From Adiantum capillus-veneris (taxonomy: Eukaryota; Streptophyta; Polypodiopsida; Polypodiales; Pteridaceae), in assembly GCA_014529385.2 (NCBI GenBank), contig CM043960.1:38727281-38791280 (forward strand): a DNA stretch of 64,000 nucleotides. Direction: 5' to 3'. The notes under the pieces are model-generated. The model saw only the letters and a program-made list of their open reading frames with translations, searched no databases and had not been told where the DNA came from. Positions 1-12,900 of the stretch are shown piece by piece (the first letter of the stretch is position 1; every line of letters begins with the position of its first letter). The position numbers were made by a program, and so were the translations under genes.

Positions 1-2
1 AT

Positions 3-821
3 GTACAGATACATCAATATATTTACCCACACAAATTCTATGTGGTGACAAATGAAAGCACACAACACCCAATGATGCTGGGGCAACCTTGGCAAAAAGC
101 GTACAATGTGCAGATAGATTGGAAAGCAAAGGCAGTCAAAATTCAGCATGAACATGAACAACAGGTGATAGCTTTTGCTCAGCAATACCAGCATGATCAA
201 TTGCAAGCCATGCAATCACTGGAAACAAAGCCAAAAGCACAAATGCCATCTAAGAACAACATGATACCCGAGACCAACAATCAGGTAAAAGCCAACCATG
301 CTAATTACAGACATATGAAGTCACCGGCCACAATGCAAAGATGTAGGTTACCAACACAAGGAAAACAAGTATGGATGCGGAAGGATAGAAATGCCATGGC
401 GGAAAAACAACAATGCAACAACAAAATTCCAACAAAGCAGATGGTTCAACCACAAACCAAGGGCACAAAACAAATATGGATCCCAAAGAAAATGCTTAGC
501 CATAACCCAAATTTCACTCACATTTGGATACCAAAGCAAAAGCAAAAGGAACTCCCTTCAGTACAAGCAACAAAGAAAGGCAGACAGCTGCATTTCAAAA
601 AGGAAAACCGACTTATGTGGATGCCAATAAACAACAAACCAGTGGCCAACAAGAAAGTGACAAACCATTTACAAAAACTGGCAGCAACAAAATACCAATG
701 GAAAGCAAAGGCAATACGGCCCATAACCATTACGGCCTAGCCACTTCTGTCCTTCGAAACAGCCTACAACTCTATCAACAGTGTCGGCAAAGCAATTGCC
801 GTTTTCACAAAAGACAATTAA
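3..821 (+). pseudogene. 3' ORF of a gypsy-like element with W-x-P-K repeats, left end outside window
   Basis: The frame is open from the window edge to a TAG at 738-740 and then continues to a TAA at 819-821, so this is the C-terminal part of a longer reading frame. The product is rich in K, Q and N and carries repeated short blocks of W-x-P-K or W-x-x-K type (for example KQVWMRKD, KQIWIPKK, THIWIPKQ, KYQWKAKA). The same kind of block occurs downstream of integrase in the OTA element at 13690-14466, so this is probably the equivalent post-pol region of a related but different element. No catalytic motif is visible and the function is unknown. The TAG could be a CAG-to-TAG change. Confidence 0.5.
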
Positions 822-2640
822 ACAGAGAGCAGTAGAGTTACAGTTGTTACTTGCAAAGAAAGCAGCAAACCTCGACGGCGAATGCCAATAAGCATCTTGC
901 TTATTCCCTTCTCTTGCACAACATTAATTTTTCCATGCATTGACCGAGTATGCATAAAATAGGGCCACATTAATCGGCCAGGCATTAGCACAACTGTTTC
1001 AACCTATGCACGGCACATACTCCAAGGTGATACCTTGTCGTCCGGGAGGACTCCAGCTAGGAGGGGGGGAGGCATTCTCGAGGCACTCTCAAATGCGGAA
1101 CCAATAACAGAAACAGCAAAAAAGGGCATGATTTTCGACTATTTTAAGGGTTGTTGTTTGATTGCAAAATTTTCTGAAGTAACCCAAGTATATATGCCCT
1201 TATACAGCATGAAGCTACAGGTATATGGGGCCAAACGCCAAATCAAGCCCCTAGGTGTGTGTATATAAGTAGAAATAGCCATTTTTCAGGCAAAATATTG
1301 GTAAAAGGGAGAAATCCGGCCATAAAAACTGCATGTGAGTGTATATAATGTGTTGCGATGATGTTTGTGATTTATTATGATTTTTGGGGATTTTTTGGGT
1401 TTGATTTTCTATTTTCCTTTTAATTTTGCTAATTTTCGGCAGAAAAACTTCAAAAATACAAAAAGCAGGTGAAAAACAATCATAATGAAAAACAAAAAAT
1501 ATGGGGATGATCAGTGACTATAGGAAAACCTATGGTACAGTGGGGGTGCAATTATGAGACTGGAGCGGAAAGCGTGTTTTGGCCAGGTTTTGATCGAAAT
1601 GCCAAATTTCTGGTAAACAGAGCAAATGGAGTCCAAATCAAGAAATATTTTAGCCTAAACCACATCTCGCAAGAAGATAGGAGCACATGTCAAATTTCAT
1701 GAAAAGTGGTTCGGGGACCTCCATTATAAGAAATTTTCACCCCATTTTTTGCTCATTCTCACTATTGACTTTGTGGAGAGAGCTTCTATCACCTAGAGCG
1801 GATCGACCTTCCAGCAGCTTCTACGATGCGCACGACTACCCGACGAGCTCCAGACATGAGAGGTAGGCTCACCACCTTGAGCTTTTCGCGCATGTTTGTC
1901 ATTATGTCACGAAAACTAGCGTAGGAGTCACACACAATGCGGGCGGTAGAGACCTACAAGTAGAGACGGTGGCCTAACGGCTAACCCGAAAGCAACAAGA
2001 CTTCATCAACAGCTTACCCTAGTCTAGGAGACCAGTCCTGAATGGCCAAAGGCAGTAGGAAACCATCAGGAAAAACCCTAATTCCCAAAAACCCGCAAGA
2101 GACCACCAAATGGGAAATCGGCGAAACGGCGACCAAATGCTACCAAAATTCATGGGTAGGAGCATCTCGACATGCTCAACAAGTCTATATGACCCGCATG
2201 ACCAAAACGTGACCCGAAGCGGCACTAAACTTCAGAAACAGCATCGGACACACAAAGCGTCAAATTGCACTTGCGGCCAAACCGCAAGCCCATTTGCCAC
2301 CAAACTTCACGAGCGGCTTTCCTAGACCATCAACAACCAAGTCCTATGGTGGTAGACCACCACAAATCATCAAAGGTATGTAAACGCAACCACGGGTGCT
2401 TCTAGAGCGACAAATTGCCAAATGGAGCTCCGGTGAAGCCAAAGTCGACAAAAACCATATGGCAAGGATCCCCAAGGGATCGGGAAGCTATGGAGACCAA
2501 CATCAAGAAATTTCATCGCCAAAAAGCACTCCAAAAGTCAGAAAACGGCTCGGAGGCTCTGAAGTCCACACAGGGAGTTATTCTCTATCCATTTGACTTT
2601 TTTGTTGAAATTAGGCTTAAAAGGGACTTAGGGGGGCCAA
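822..2640 (+). other. Non-coding stretch, probably 3' UTR and LTR of the element to the left
   Basis: No convincing coding frame is present. A G-rich tract at about 1060-1073 resembles a polypurine tract, and TATA-like strings occur near 1264 (TATATAAG), 1340 and 1725, as expected in an LTR promoter region. No second copy of this sequence is in the window, so LTR ends cannot be fixed. It is not similar to the LTRs of the other elements described here. The right end must lie before the palindrome repeat at 2683. Confidence 0.3.
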
Positions 2641-2682
2641 GGGCAAGCACTGGGAGCACCAGCACTGAAAAAATCACCAGGA

Positions 2683-3205
2683 GACATCCTACGCGTAGGA
2701 TGCCTCAAGGACACTTTTTGGCACAAACTCCAACATTTTTCATCATGCACATGTTCTGAATGACATTTACAAGCTATACACCAAGTTTCATTACATTTGG
2801 ACCAAATTTGACCTCATATGCATGGAAAAACGCAAAGTTAGGGCATAGAGGCAATAATGGGCCATGGACCTACCAAATCTTGTCCAAATCTCATGAAACT
2901 TGCACAGCACATTCACCAACACATCAACAAACAATCTGTGTGGTCAGAGAGAAAAAATGATGAAATAGACATCCTACGCGTAGGATGTCTATTTGACTTT
3001 TTTGACATGCAAGGGTTGTTTTATCATTCCAGATCCAATCACCTCATCACCAGGAGCCCATATATCAAGTTTGAAGCCATTCTAATCACTTTTGAACCCC
3101 AACACCTTAAAGATACACTTTTTGAGCCCAAAAACACCACACAGAACCTTACAAGCATCAAATCTTATCCAAATTCAAATCCAAGAACATGGCCATGTTC
3201 CATAG
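2683..3205 (+). repeat. ~285-bp tandem repeat with 20-bp palindromic core (copy A, left part)
   Basis: Two cores based on ACATCCTACGCGTAGGATGT start at 2683 and 2968 (counting the flanking G), 285 bp apart. The first has one mismatch. The core is a perfect palindrome and is far better conserved than the sequence between cores. The array is interrupted at 3210 by the OTA element and resumes at 18591. Confidence 0.85.
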
Positions 3206-3210
3206 GCCAA

Positions 3211-3534
3211 TGTTAACCCTCACGACTCACGGACACCCCATCACCTACGACGGACGTGTATTATGTATTTGGTAGAGTCAGGTACCGGGCTTGTCGGACC
3301 AATAGGAAAAGGGTAAGAGTGATCGCCGATGAGAGGCGCACTCTAACTGGGACATTCAAGGGATTAGTTGGCTAAGCATGGGCGCCCAAGTGTGAATGGG
3401 GTGAGCTCATATAAAAGCCAACTAAACCTAAAATTCATTCATTCTCTCATTTGTGCAATAGAAGAGTGCTCTTGCTCCATCTCCATCTCCATCTCCATCT
3501 TCTTCTTCTTCACCTCCTTGTGTGTGTGTGTGTA

Positions 3535-3572
<38 letters not shown>

Positions 3573-3805
3573 ATCGAGCGTTGCGGCGGCACGACGGCGG
3601 TGAAGCGGTTGAGCGCGACGTAGCGGCATCTCCTTCTTCTTCGCGGCGAAGAATCCTCCACGGCAGGAGCATAGAGCGGTGAGTGACACACCATTGCCCT
3701 CTTTTGAGCTTACTAGTTAAGCTAGTTGTATGCTTGGAGCCGTCTATGGCTCGCACACAGTGTTAGGCAAGGCCCTTGCTTCGACAGTGCGGCGAGGAGC
3801 GCACA
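3211..3805 (+). repeat. 5' LTR of the OTA element
   Basis: It starts TGTTAACC and ends GCACA, giving the usual TG...CA ends, and is 595 bp long. It is almost identical to 16509-17105. A TATA box (TATAAAAG) lies at 3410-3417. A CT/TG/AG simple repeat at about 3478-3568 falls in the predicted R/U5 part and differs by 2 bp between LTRs. The PBS follows after four T residues. Confidence 0.88.
3410..3417 (+). promoter_or_regulatory. TATA box in the 5' LTR
   Basis: The string TATAAAAG lies 200 bp into the LTR, followed about 30 bp later by the pyrimidine-rich start of the likely transcribed region. The 3' LTR has the same site at 16708-16715. Confidence 0.6.
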
Positions 3806-3809
3806 TTTT

Positions 3810-3827
3810 TGGCGCCACTGCCGGGGA
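3810..3827 (+). other. Primer binding site, tRNA-Asp type
   Basis: TGGCGCCACTGCCGGGGA matches the complement of the plant tRNA-Asp 3' end (TGGCGCCGTTGCCGGGGA, as used by Athila-type elements) at 16 of 18 positions. It lies 4 nt after the LTR end. The tandem copy at 17110-17127 has one further difference (A for C at position 9). Confidence 0.8.
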
Positions 3828-4876
3828 ATCGCCCTGCACTAAGCCCAAGAGGCACTTTGTGCTTCTCCTATGAGTTGTTTGTAGTAGGAAAGAAGAGGAA
3901 GAGGAATGAGTTTTTTTTCTGCAAGTTGTTAATTTCTGTGTTGTCTGCAAGTTCTGTGATTTCTGCATAATGTTGTGTTTTCTGTTTGCACACAGTCTTT
4001 GCACAATTAGTAGTCGTTAGCTTGTTTGCAGTGAATGAATAAGTAGGAAGGCAGTTAGCAGTTTCTGCTTGCACACAGTCTGTACACAGTTTTCTGTCAA
4101 GGTTTGCCTGCACATAGTCTTTGCACAGTAAGGTAGTGAGAGAGGAAGTAGGTGGACAGTTAGCTCACTGTTAGTAAGCAGTTAACAGATTAGTTAGTAG
4201 ATTAGTTAGTGGTTAGCAGCACTGTTAGTAAGTAGATAAGGTAGTGAGCTGTCTGTGAGCTGTGAGCTGTTGACTGGGAGGTTAGGTAGGTGACAGTGTG
4301 TGTGGCCAAGAAAGGGTCACCAAAACCGCGCGCGGTCGTCGCCCAAAAAAATAATAATAATAAAAAAAAACCGAAAATATTTAAGCGTGAGCGACTGGGG
4401 GGCTACACTAAAATTTTGATCGGGATCGTTTCCCCAAGCCCAAGCCCAAGCCCAGGCCCAGGCGCCAGCCCTCAGTCTTGTGATATATACTAGACTCACT
4501 CTTATATATATACCCTACCCCCTCAAGAGGGAATGAGAGCATGTGGGGCAAGTCCTCCACTCTCCTCCCTTCTCTTCCCACTTGCACCCTTAGACTTTCT
4601 AATTTGGGCCTAGTTCCCTACTAGAAATTGACGGTTTTAGGAATTCCGAGGGCATAAAGTGACCAAACGGAGGGCTATAAAGCACGGCATGTCCCTCTGA
4701 CCGAGACGCTCGTTTTGAGCTATCATACGTTCTATTCTATAGCTGGGTCAAAAAAAAAGGACCAAAAAATCAAAAAATAAATAAATAAGAAAAGACTTGG
4801 GTTGCAAAACACCCAAAATTACTAGGTGAGCAGCCTTCACGGGCCCTCACTGACACTTCTAGGGGATCCAAGTCAT

Positions 4877-5494
4877 ATGAACCTACGCTCTGGACGAGTG
4901 TTAGAGCACGAGCATATTGGTAGTGCCTCCATTTACACGAGCACCCATTATTCCTCCACCCTAGGTTCCGGACCTTCGGCCGAGACTCAAGGTAGCGCGA
5001 CCCAAGATCCTCATATCGCGTCTAGTGATTCTTCCTCTGACTACGAAGTCATGGAGGGGTATCCTACACCAAACCCTGATAGTTCAAGTCAAGACATGCA
5101 TGCCATGGGCCCACGGCCCGGGTCCAGCGTGTTTAGCCGCTTAAAAGAGACCCTTAGTAGAGCTACTCGCTCCGAACATGCGGTTAATGAAATAAATGAA
5201 GGGAGTGGGGAAGTAAATTCGTCATTCATGCCTAAAATGGACCCTATGCTTCTTGAGAGTGTGCATGTGAATGGTCCATCCACTGCACCTCCTGATCCTT
5301 TAGGACTATCTCCCTCTGAGGTTTTACTACCCGATGGTAGGAGTCTTGCCGAAGTGCAAGAGATCGAACGTTATATGCAAGCAACAAGGGAGAAGGAAAT
5401 TGAGAACCTACGAGGGCTAGAACAAAGTCGAGCCCTAAAAGCAAAGGCTCCTATGAGAACAATCATGCCAGCCGAGCAAGTGCTCCCAAGGTAG
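4877..5494 (+). CDS. N-terminal Gag-region ORF of the OTA element
   Basis: The first ATG in this frame begins MNLRSGRVLEHEH. An LRSGR string near the N terminus is common in plant gypsy Gag proteins. The product is Ser/Thr/Pro-rich with a short charged helix near its end (about residues 170-200) and has no known domain. It ends at a TAG at 5492, while the gag-pol frame (different phase) is already open upstream of its ATG at 5515, so expression of one Gag would need a frame change around 5400-5490. Whether that is a mutation or programmed cannot be told. The first ~400 bp are duplicated at 18189-18585. Confidence 0.6.
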   Translation: MNLRSGRVLEHEHIGSASIYTSTHYSSTLGSGPSAETQGSATQDPHIASSDSSSDYEVMEGYPTPNPDSSSQDMHAMGPRPGSSVFSRLKETLSRATRSEHAVNEINEGSGEVNSSFMPKMDPMLLESVHVNGPSTAPPDPLGLSPSEVLLPDGRSLAEVQEIERYMQATREKEIENLRGLEQSRALKAKAPMRTIMPAEQVLPR

Positions 5495-5514
5495 CAGTCA
5501 CGGAGGGGCAAGCT

Positions 5515-7629
5515 ATGGGGAGCAATAATGCTTCCACTTCAACGGAAACCTCCAGCACGCCAGGCCTAGATGGGATATTCCTAAACGAAAATTGGGAGTA
5601 TGACCTACAAGCAGAAGCTTTAACTGATCGGTACACAGGACACACCTATCATGTGGGTTGGTTAGATGTTCTACAATCCACATCGGGTGCTACTAGCATA
5701 GATGAGCAACAACAGAAAGTTTGTGATGTCCTCCATAGGATTGTCGAGTTAGAAAGACAGAACACAGGGATCAACATGCCTTCAACAGGCCTAATGAGAT
5801 TCTTGGATAAGGGAAAGGCCAACCAACCAACCCTGTCACAAATGGAGACTCCCTCAGTGAGCCCCATTGATCCTCCATATGTTGTTTCGCCAGGAGCCTC
5901 AGTACAATCTGAGCCCACAAGTGGCAGCTTTACCTTCCCAGATCTAGCTCATCTTTCTCTTAATGACACTACGGCTACCATGCATATCCCAATGGTGAGC
6001 ATGACTAGAAGTACACCATGGAGTTCATTTGTTAACACTGCGTCGATGCCTAGTAGCACAGTGCCCCCAACTATACCTACATGTATGTATCAATCATGTG
6101 CACCTGTCGTACCTCAGCCTCAAGTAGCTCCTACACCTCCGATTATTCCAAGAGCTTACAATTCACAATGGAATTATCCAAGCTCTTATACAAGTGGAGC
6201 CATGCCATTTAATAATAACATGCCATATCAGGCACCCCCTATGCCTAGGGCCACGCCTGTAAACTTTGGACCACCATTTGGTACACCACCATACGAAATT
6301 TGGGACCCAAGAGCCGCGCGTATGCCAAGGCCAAGGCCAACTCCCATCTCACATGTGGTTCCAGGAGCACATACACCCATTATACCTGCTCAAATAGGAG
6401 ATTTGGCAGTATTTGCTCAAACTAATGGTCGCTCTATTGCAGAAAACATGCGTAGTGCACCTGATAGAGAGCCTAGGCTCAAGGCAGTTCAAGTAACTAA
6501 GCTCACACAGAAATTCAATGGAGAAGGAGATGCTAGGAAGCATATAGAAGTCTTTGAACATGTGTGCGATTCCTTGGAAGAGCACAATGAGCTACATAAG
6601 TGTAAGGCTTTGAGTTTGACCCTAAGTGGAAAGGCTAGAGATTGGTATAGAACCTTAAGAGTAGAAGAGAAAACGATCTACTCTACTCTTAGGAGACTGT
6701 TCTTAAAAGAATACATATGAGAGGGAGTACTTTGGGGTGTAGCCTCTCAGCTCCAGAAAGCCCAACGAGAAGAAGGTGAATCCGTGAGAGACTTCATTAG
6801 TCGCCTAAAGAATTTGAATTCTTGATGCAATCCAAACGAGCGATTCAACAACAACCAATTGCTCGATAGATTCATTAGGGGACTATGACATGAAAGTATC
6901 TATAATGGCCTAGTCATTAGAGGTATCACTACTTGGGAAGCAGTCACCATGAATGCAATCCAATTGGAGGATAATTTAATGATTGCAGGAGAAAGAGTGT
7001 CTGCCGAGCCGAAGTCTAGTAGCTCGCAAGCGTCAGGGCATGAACCAATGAAGATAAAGCCAATCGTGAAAGAGCAAACGATATCTGAGATGACTTTGGC
7101 AGATCTCACCAAGGCCATCCAAGAAAGCCTTAGGGGTAATTGTGCTCCACAAAACACTCATATGTATCCAAGAAGGGAGCAACAATGGTGCTCAATTTGC
7201 TTGGGCCCACATACTACGAGTGAATGCCCTACTTTCAGAGTAAAGTTTAACGGGACTTGTAACGCTTGTGGTAGGTATGGCCATCAAGCGAAGGATTGCC
7301 TAATGCTTAAACGCATCATGGAAAATAGACCGCCTATAGCCTGGGCAGACTCACCTCGAGTTCCTGCATTGATGCCTACCCCACCCATGGAGCAACAGTT
7401 GCCATTACAACACATGGTCCCTAGAACCCAAAATGTGGTCCAAACCACACCGTTGCCACCTCCAGTGCTAGGACCGCAACCCCCTCATCCAAGAGTTACA
7501 CCTATGAACCAAATAGGTTGCGAGTCATCTAGTACTTATGTAGATTGCGAAGAAGACATAGACTCTAGTATCACCTATGGAGTCGACATGCTTGAGGAGT
7601 GTCCCATGTACTATATGGAAGACCATTGA
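5515..7629 (+). pseudogene. gag: Gag with four zinc-knuckle-like motifs (OTA element), with in-frame stops
   Basis: The N-terminal ~310 residues are Pro/Ser/Thr-rich and disordered-looking. The retrotransposon Gag domain follows at about residues 315-470, including the motif KARDWYRTL. TGA stops at 6718, 6823 and 6886 interrupt it, each in a position where CGA (Arg) would fit. Zinc-knuckle motifs lie at 7189-7227 (CX2CX3HX4C) and 7258-7299 (canonical CX2CX4HX4C). Two more follow past the TGA at 7627: 7717-7755 (His replaced by Gln) and 7831-7869. Gag packages the RNA in cytoplasmic particles, and the knuckles bind nucleic acid. The frame continues unchanged into protease and pol. Confidence 0.8.
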
Positions 7630-9771
7630 GGACAAATCAAACCGGTATATCAAGCTACTGCGCTAGCAGCAAGAGGCCAAAACATTAATAGTTTTACCAA
7701 GAGACCACCTCTTCAGTGCTACGAATGTGGTGGACCACAACGAGTAGCTGAGTGCCCCATTACAATGCAAAAGAATGCCGCACTAATGCAAACAAGTCAA
7801 GGGAATGCATTGGCAATGCCAATACTCACTTGTAATCGTTGTGGCATAGATCATTTGATCTCACAGTGTCCTAACAATCCAAACGCACCGAAAATCACAC
7901 CATTGAACATAATAGAGATTGTTGATGGGACACCACCAACTATAAACATAGCACCAATGAATGCATTCACACAGTCGATGCTCCAAAAGCAAAATTACAT
8001 CCTCGAAGAGAGAGATGCTGCATCCATTGACCGAGCAAGAAAGAAGAAAACACGAAGAAAGAAATCCCTTAATGCTTCTAGCTCAAAACCTAGTTCAAAG
8101 ACTAACATAGGGACAGGAGAGGATCCCGTGTATATGAATGACCCTGAGGATGACTCAGATTGGATAGAGACCACGGAGACCAAAATTGTTACTACAAAGG
8201 AAAAAGCCAGTGAGAAGGATCACGAGAGGGACTTACGACGAACACCAAAAGAGTATTCAAAGTTAAACTACCCAGTTGCGAACCCCCAAGATAAGCCACG
8301 AGAGACAAAAAATGAGGATTGCAAGAGAAAGATTGGAACCTATCCAAACCCAACAGTGAAAATTGAACGAGTCCAACAACTGAGGGGTTTGGTGGAAGAA
8401 ACTCAACGAACATTAGAACCTGAACCCAAACATATCCAGATGTCGGACACAGTGTTTCCCACACAAGTTCAACCTCACAAGAACTACAGGCCGTTAGCTA
8501 TACCCAGTATCATTCGGGAAGAGAGTGAGGGTAGGACATCTGAAAGTGGACACACACCTTTCCTACTAGAGAGAATGTTTGGTGAGGGAATGCCCGACCC
8601 CCTTGAGGAAGTGGAGGTTCCATCTTCACCATTCTCTTGTCAGGGTCCTACGTCCCACAAGATGCCATTAAATGTTGCCAAATTGATGGATTTCATGTCT
8701 TCAGAAGTTAGAACCACCATCATGTCCAAACTATATAAAGACCCCGAGCTAGTCTCAGCTCTTCGAGCCTTCCTCAATGGAGAATTACAAGCCGGATTAC
8801 CACAGTTTGCACATATGAACAAACCTGACTCGGTAATGAATGATGAGGAACATTTAGCACCACCATCTGACCTAGCGGGACATGAATCTGTAATTGAAGT
8901 ACCCGTTAACAAGTTGGGGCAATACTTTGAAGGTGATGAATCTAATGCTACTCTACCAATCACTACTAAAGGATTAACTGTAAAGGGGGTCCTTGACGGT
9001 GGTGCGGGAGTCAGCATGGTGACAAAGAGTTGTTGGGAGTCTATGGGGCGACCTCACCTTGAAGCCACAAGTGTAGTGGTAAAAATGGCTAATGGATCTA
9101 TTGTTACGCCTATTGGAATGCTAAAGGATCTCAGAATCAAGGTCTTGGGACACAAGGTAAGGCAAACTTTCATTGTTATGGATTTTTCCAAGCATCCTAT
9201 GTCATTTGAGATGATCTTAGGGCGTCCATTCATGAGGGAAGCAAATATGGTGCATGACTGGTCCAAAAACCACGTCTACTTACAGTTCCAAGACTCTGTT
9301 ATTCGAGTTGATCTTTTAAGTGGTCGAACGCATCCTCTAGGAAATAAATTCATCATTGATAATCGATCAGACACAACAATTCACTCAGCTCCATTACAGT
9401 ATTGTTACACGTGTAACGAAGACACGGATATTGGGGAGAACTCTCCTAATATGGATCTCCTACCCGGAATGGCTGAGTCAGACAATGTCGATTGGGTACA
9501 CCTAGCGGCAACTATAGATACATGGGGAGCTAGAGGAACAACCTGGGTAACACCAGATGGGGAAGAGATACCACACATTGCACCAGTAAACATGTTAGGT
9601 GTAGCGCATGTAACATCCAATGATAAGAAAGAGGCACACCTACCTGAGAGTGAAACCGATGATTCCTCAAAGGCTTCAGGCCAATACACATCAGAAACGG
9701 AATCTCAGGGAGAAATGGATTCAGAACCTGAGGAAACATCGAGTGAGCCAAGTATAGAAACTGAACACTGA
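7630..9771 (+). pseudogene. C-terminal Gag linker and retropepsin-like protease (OTA element)
   Basis: The frame is the same as Gag. Two zinc-knuckle-like motifs (7717-7755, 7831-7869) are followed by a long charged linker rich in K, E, S and P. The aspartic protease domain is at about 8900-9290. Its active-site loop is LDGGAG (Asp codon 8995-8997), with Gly where D-S/T-G usually has Ser or Thr, a variant known in plant gypsy elements. The flap-side motif is ILGRPF at about 9214-9231. An acidic tail precedes a TGA at 9769. A retropepsin would cut the Gag-Pol polyprotein during particle maturation. Confidence 0.78.
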
Positions 9772-9921
9772 AGGTCTAGTACGACCATCTATGGTAATTT
9801 ATATGAGAGTGAAGAAGATACAAGCGAAGACCTATCAAGCGAGTCGAGTTCAAAAATTTACCAAAATCAAAACCTTAACAAGAAACAAAGGTCATATAAG
9901 AGACGATGATATCGAGCAAAT

Positions 9922-12900
9922 GTGAGAGCTAGGATAAACAAGGAAAGATCTACTGCAAAATGGCTTAGCTATCTAGGGGCATGTGATGCTCATCGAAAGC
10001 TAGTAGACAATTGGGGTGAACATCCCAAGAGTGTCATGTGGTGCAGCCCGCGACCCATTGACCTCGCTCAATTGGAGGTTACAAAGCCGAAATTGAGTCG
10101 AACTATAAGAAGACGTCAAAACCAAGAGTTAGCACAACAACAAAAGGAGGCAGAACTAAAAGAAAGGTCTCCGTCAGGACAAGAGCCTGCTGACTTACAT
10201 ACGGCTCCTGAACATTTTAAATCTTATACCACGGGGGAGCGAAAGGTTGTGTATGCCAAAGCCCAACGAATACCTACCAATGGAAGCAGTGGAGTCTATG
10301 ATGGTCCAGCGGTAGTTAAAGAGATAGAATTAGCAGAACCAGGTGAGGAGTCTAAACCAGTCTTTATTGCTCAAGACCTTACCGAAACTGAAGAGGTTGT
10401 ACTTAAGGAGCTCCTCAAGGAATACAAGGATATCTTTGCTTGGACATATCATGACATGAAGGGCGTTCCACCTTCTATGGTGCAACATACAATTCCCATG
10501 ATCAACACTGCTAAACCCGTCCAGCAACGACCATATCCAATGAATCCTAAGTACGCCAAAATTGTACAAGAGGAGATTGAAAAACTTATCCAATGTGGAT
10601 TCATATACCCTATTGAGCACTCAGAATGGGTTTCTCCAATAGTCATTGTGCCAAAAAATAATGGGAAACTAAGAGTGTGCGTGGACCTCAAGAAAGTTAA
10701 TGCAGCCACTAGGAGAGATCATTATCCCTTGCCATATTCAGAACATGTGCTTGAAAGAGTTGCGGGCAAGGAAGCTTATAGCTTTTTAGATGGGTACTCT
10801 GGTTACAATAAAATCACAATTGCATTAGAGGACCAAGCTAAAACTGCTTTTATCACAGAGTTTGGAGTGTTTGCATTTCGTGTTATGGCTTTTGGCTTAA
10901 CGAATGCCTCTGCTACATTCCAACGATTAATAAACACTGCGTTTAAAGAATTTCTAAGGGAGTTTTGTGAAGCTTTCCTAGACGACCTTTGTGTTTATTC
11001 TTCTTGGGAGAAGCATTTGTTATATCTACGAAAAATATTTGAAAGGTGCAGATTTTATCGCATCTCATTGAACCCTTTCAAATGCCAATTTTGGGTTAAG
11101 CATGGAGTCATTCTAGGGCATATAGTGTCCAAGAACGGGATATCCACAGATGAGAGTAAGATTAAAGCCATTGCCGATTTGCCACCACCTACTAACTATA
11201 AAGGAGTTCAAAGATTTATGGGCCATGTTGGTTATTATCGAAGGTTTATTTTAAACTTTGCCGAGATAGCACGTCCATTGTACAAGCTTCTTATCGAGTT
11301 TCACTGGACGGAAGAATGTCATCAATCTTATGAGTTATTAAAGAAGGCCCTAACAAGTGCTCCAATCCTGCGAACACTTGATTGGAATGTACCTTTTCAT
11401 GTGCATATTGATGCATCAAATTTTGCTATTGGGTGTGTTCTAACTCAACCAGGAGAACATAAATTGGACTACCCTATTAGCTTTGCAAGTCGCCAATTAA
11501 ATGATGCCGAGATGAACTACACTACTACAGAGTGCGAAGGTCTAGCTATGATTTACGTAGTAAAGAAATTTCGCTATTACCTTCTTGCTACCAAGTTTGT
11601 GTTTTATGTTGATCATCAAGCATTGCTATATTTGGTAAACAAGCCGTGTTCCACAGGTCGAATTACACGATGGTTGTTAATTCTTCTTGAGTTTGACTTC
11701 ACCGTTGTTGTGAGGCCTGGGAGGAAACATGTCATGGCGGATCATTTATCTCGTATCGCTAATGGCGAAGCTCCTACGGGGGTTGATGATGAATTGCCTG
11801 ATACTCCTTTGTTCATTGTTGAGACAATGCCTGAATGGAGTGAAAAGATTGTTAACTTCTTAGTTAATGGTTTTCCACCCAAAGAACTGCGAAAAGATAT
11901 AGCTCGAAAATTAATCAAGGAATGCGAACCCTATTGCTTACTGGCTGGAACTCTCTATAAGAGAGGAAAAGATGATGTTCTTAGACGCTGTGTCCGCGAG
12001 GATGAGTATTTATATATTCTACAAGAGGCACACATGGGCGTAGCTGGTGGTCACTTTTCAGGAAAGTTGACTGCCCGAAAGATCTTACAGTCAGGCTATT
12101 GGTGGCCCACTCTGTTTAAGGATGCATCACTTTTTGCAAAGGGATGTGATGAATGCCAACGCTTCAAGAAGCCACAAAGAAGTGATAGGATGCCTCTACA
12201 TCCCATCAAGGTAACCCAACCATTTGAAAAGTGGGGCTTAGACTTTGTAGGACCGATTAGTCCGGCTGCACGTAACACGCAACCACGATATATCATTGTC
12301 GCTACCGACTATGTAACCAAATGGGCTGAAGCAAAAGCAACACGAAAGGCAGATGCAAAAACAACAGCTAAGTTCCTCTTTGAGAACATTATCACACGTT
12401 TTGGATGCCCCTTTGAACTTGTGAGTGACAATGGAACTCATTTTATAAATGAAGTAATAAAAGAACTCACATCAAACTTCATGATATTTCACCACAAGTC
12501 TACACCCTATTATCCCCAAGCAAATGGCCAAGCTGAGAGTACCAACAAAACTCTCATCTCCATTTTGACAAAGACAGTCGAGGCTCATCGCACTGATTGG
12601 GACCTAAAGCTTACATCAGCTTTATGGGCTTATCGTACCGCGTATAAAGTTGCTATTAATTGCACATCGTTTAAGATGGTGTATGGCCAAGAAGCAATTA
12701 TGCCATGGAAGTTTGTCATTCCTAGTCTTCGAGTAGCTTCTCAAGAAGGTTGGGATGGTAACCCCTTAGTGGAGCGATTATATATCCTGGAAAGGCTAGA
12801 TGAAGAAAGGCAATTAGCTGTGCGAAATGCTTTAGTGGAAAAGAATAGGAGAAAGAAGTGTTTTGATAGCCATTTAAAGGATAAATACATCAAGGTTGGT

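Noticed and set aside
1060-1075. Polypurine tract and LTR start for the left-edge element
   Set aside because: A G-rich tract is present but no TG-starting LTR follows it and no partner LTR is in the window. Kept only as a possibility.
2683-3205. CRISPR-like array, because short palindromic repeats recur at intervals
   Set aside because: Spacers are about 265 bp and homologous to one another, the genome is a plant, and the repeats belong to an LTR element.
3428-4113. ORFs over the OTA LTR and leader on both strands (and their copies at 16726-17413)
   Set aside because: They follow simple repeats or the non-coding leader, differ between frames, and have no domain.
3211-5276. A 2.07-kb LTR instead of a 595-bp LTR plus tandem internal sequence
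   Set aside because: The direct repeat spans this length, but a tRNA-Asp-type PBS follows position 3805 directly, the gag start lies inside the repeat, and no PBS is visible after 5276. The short LTR plus tandem partial copy fits better.
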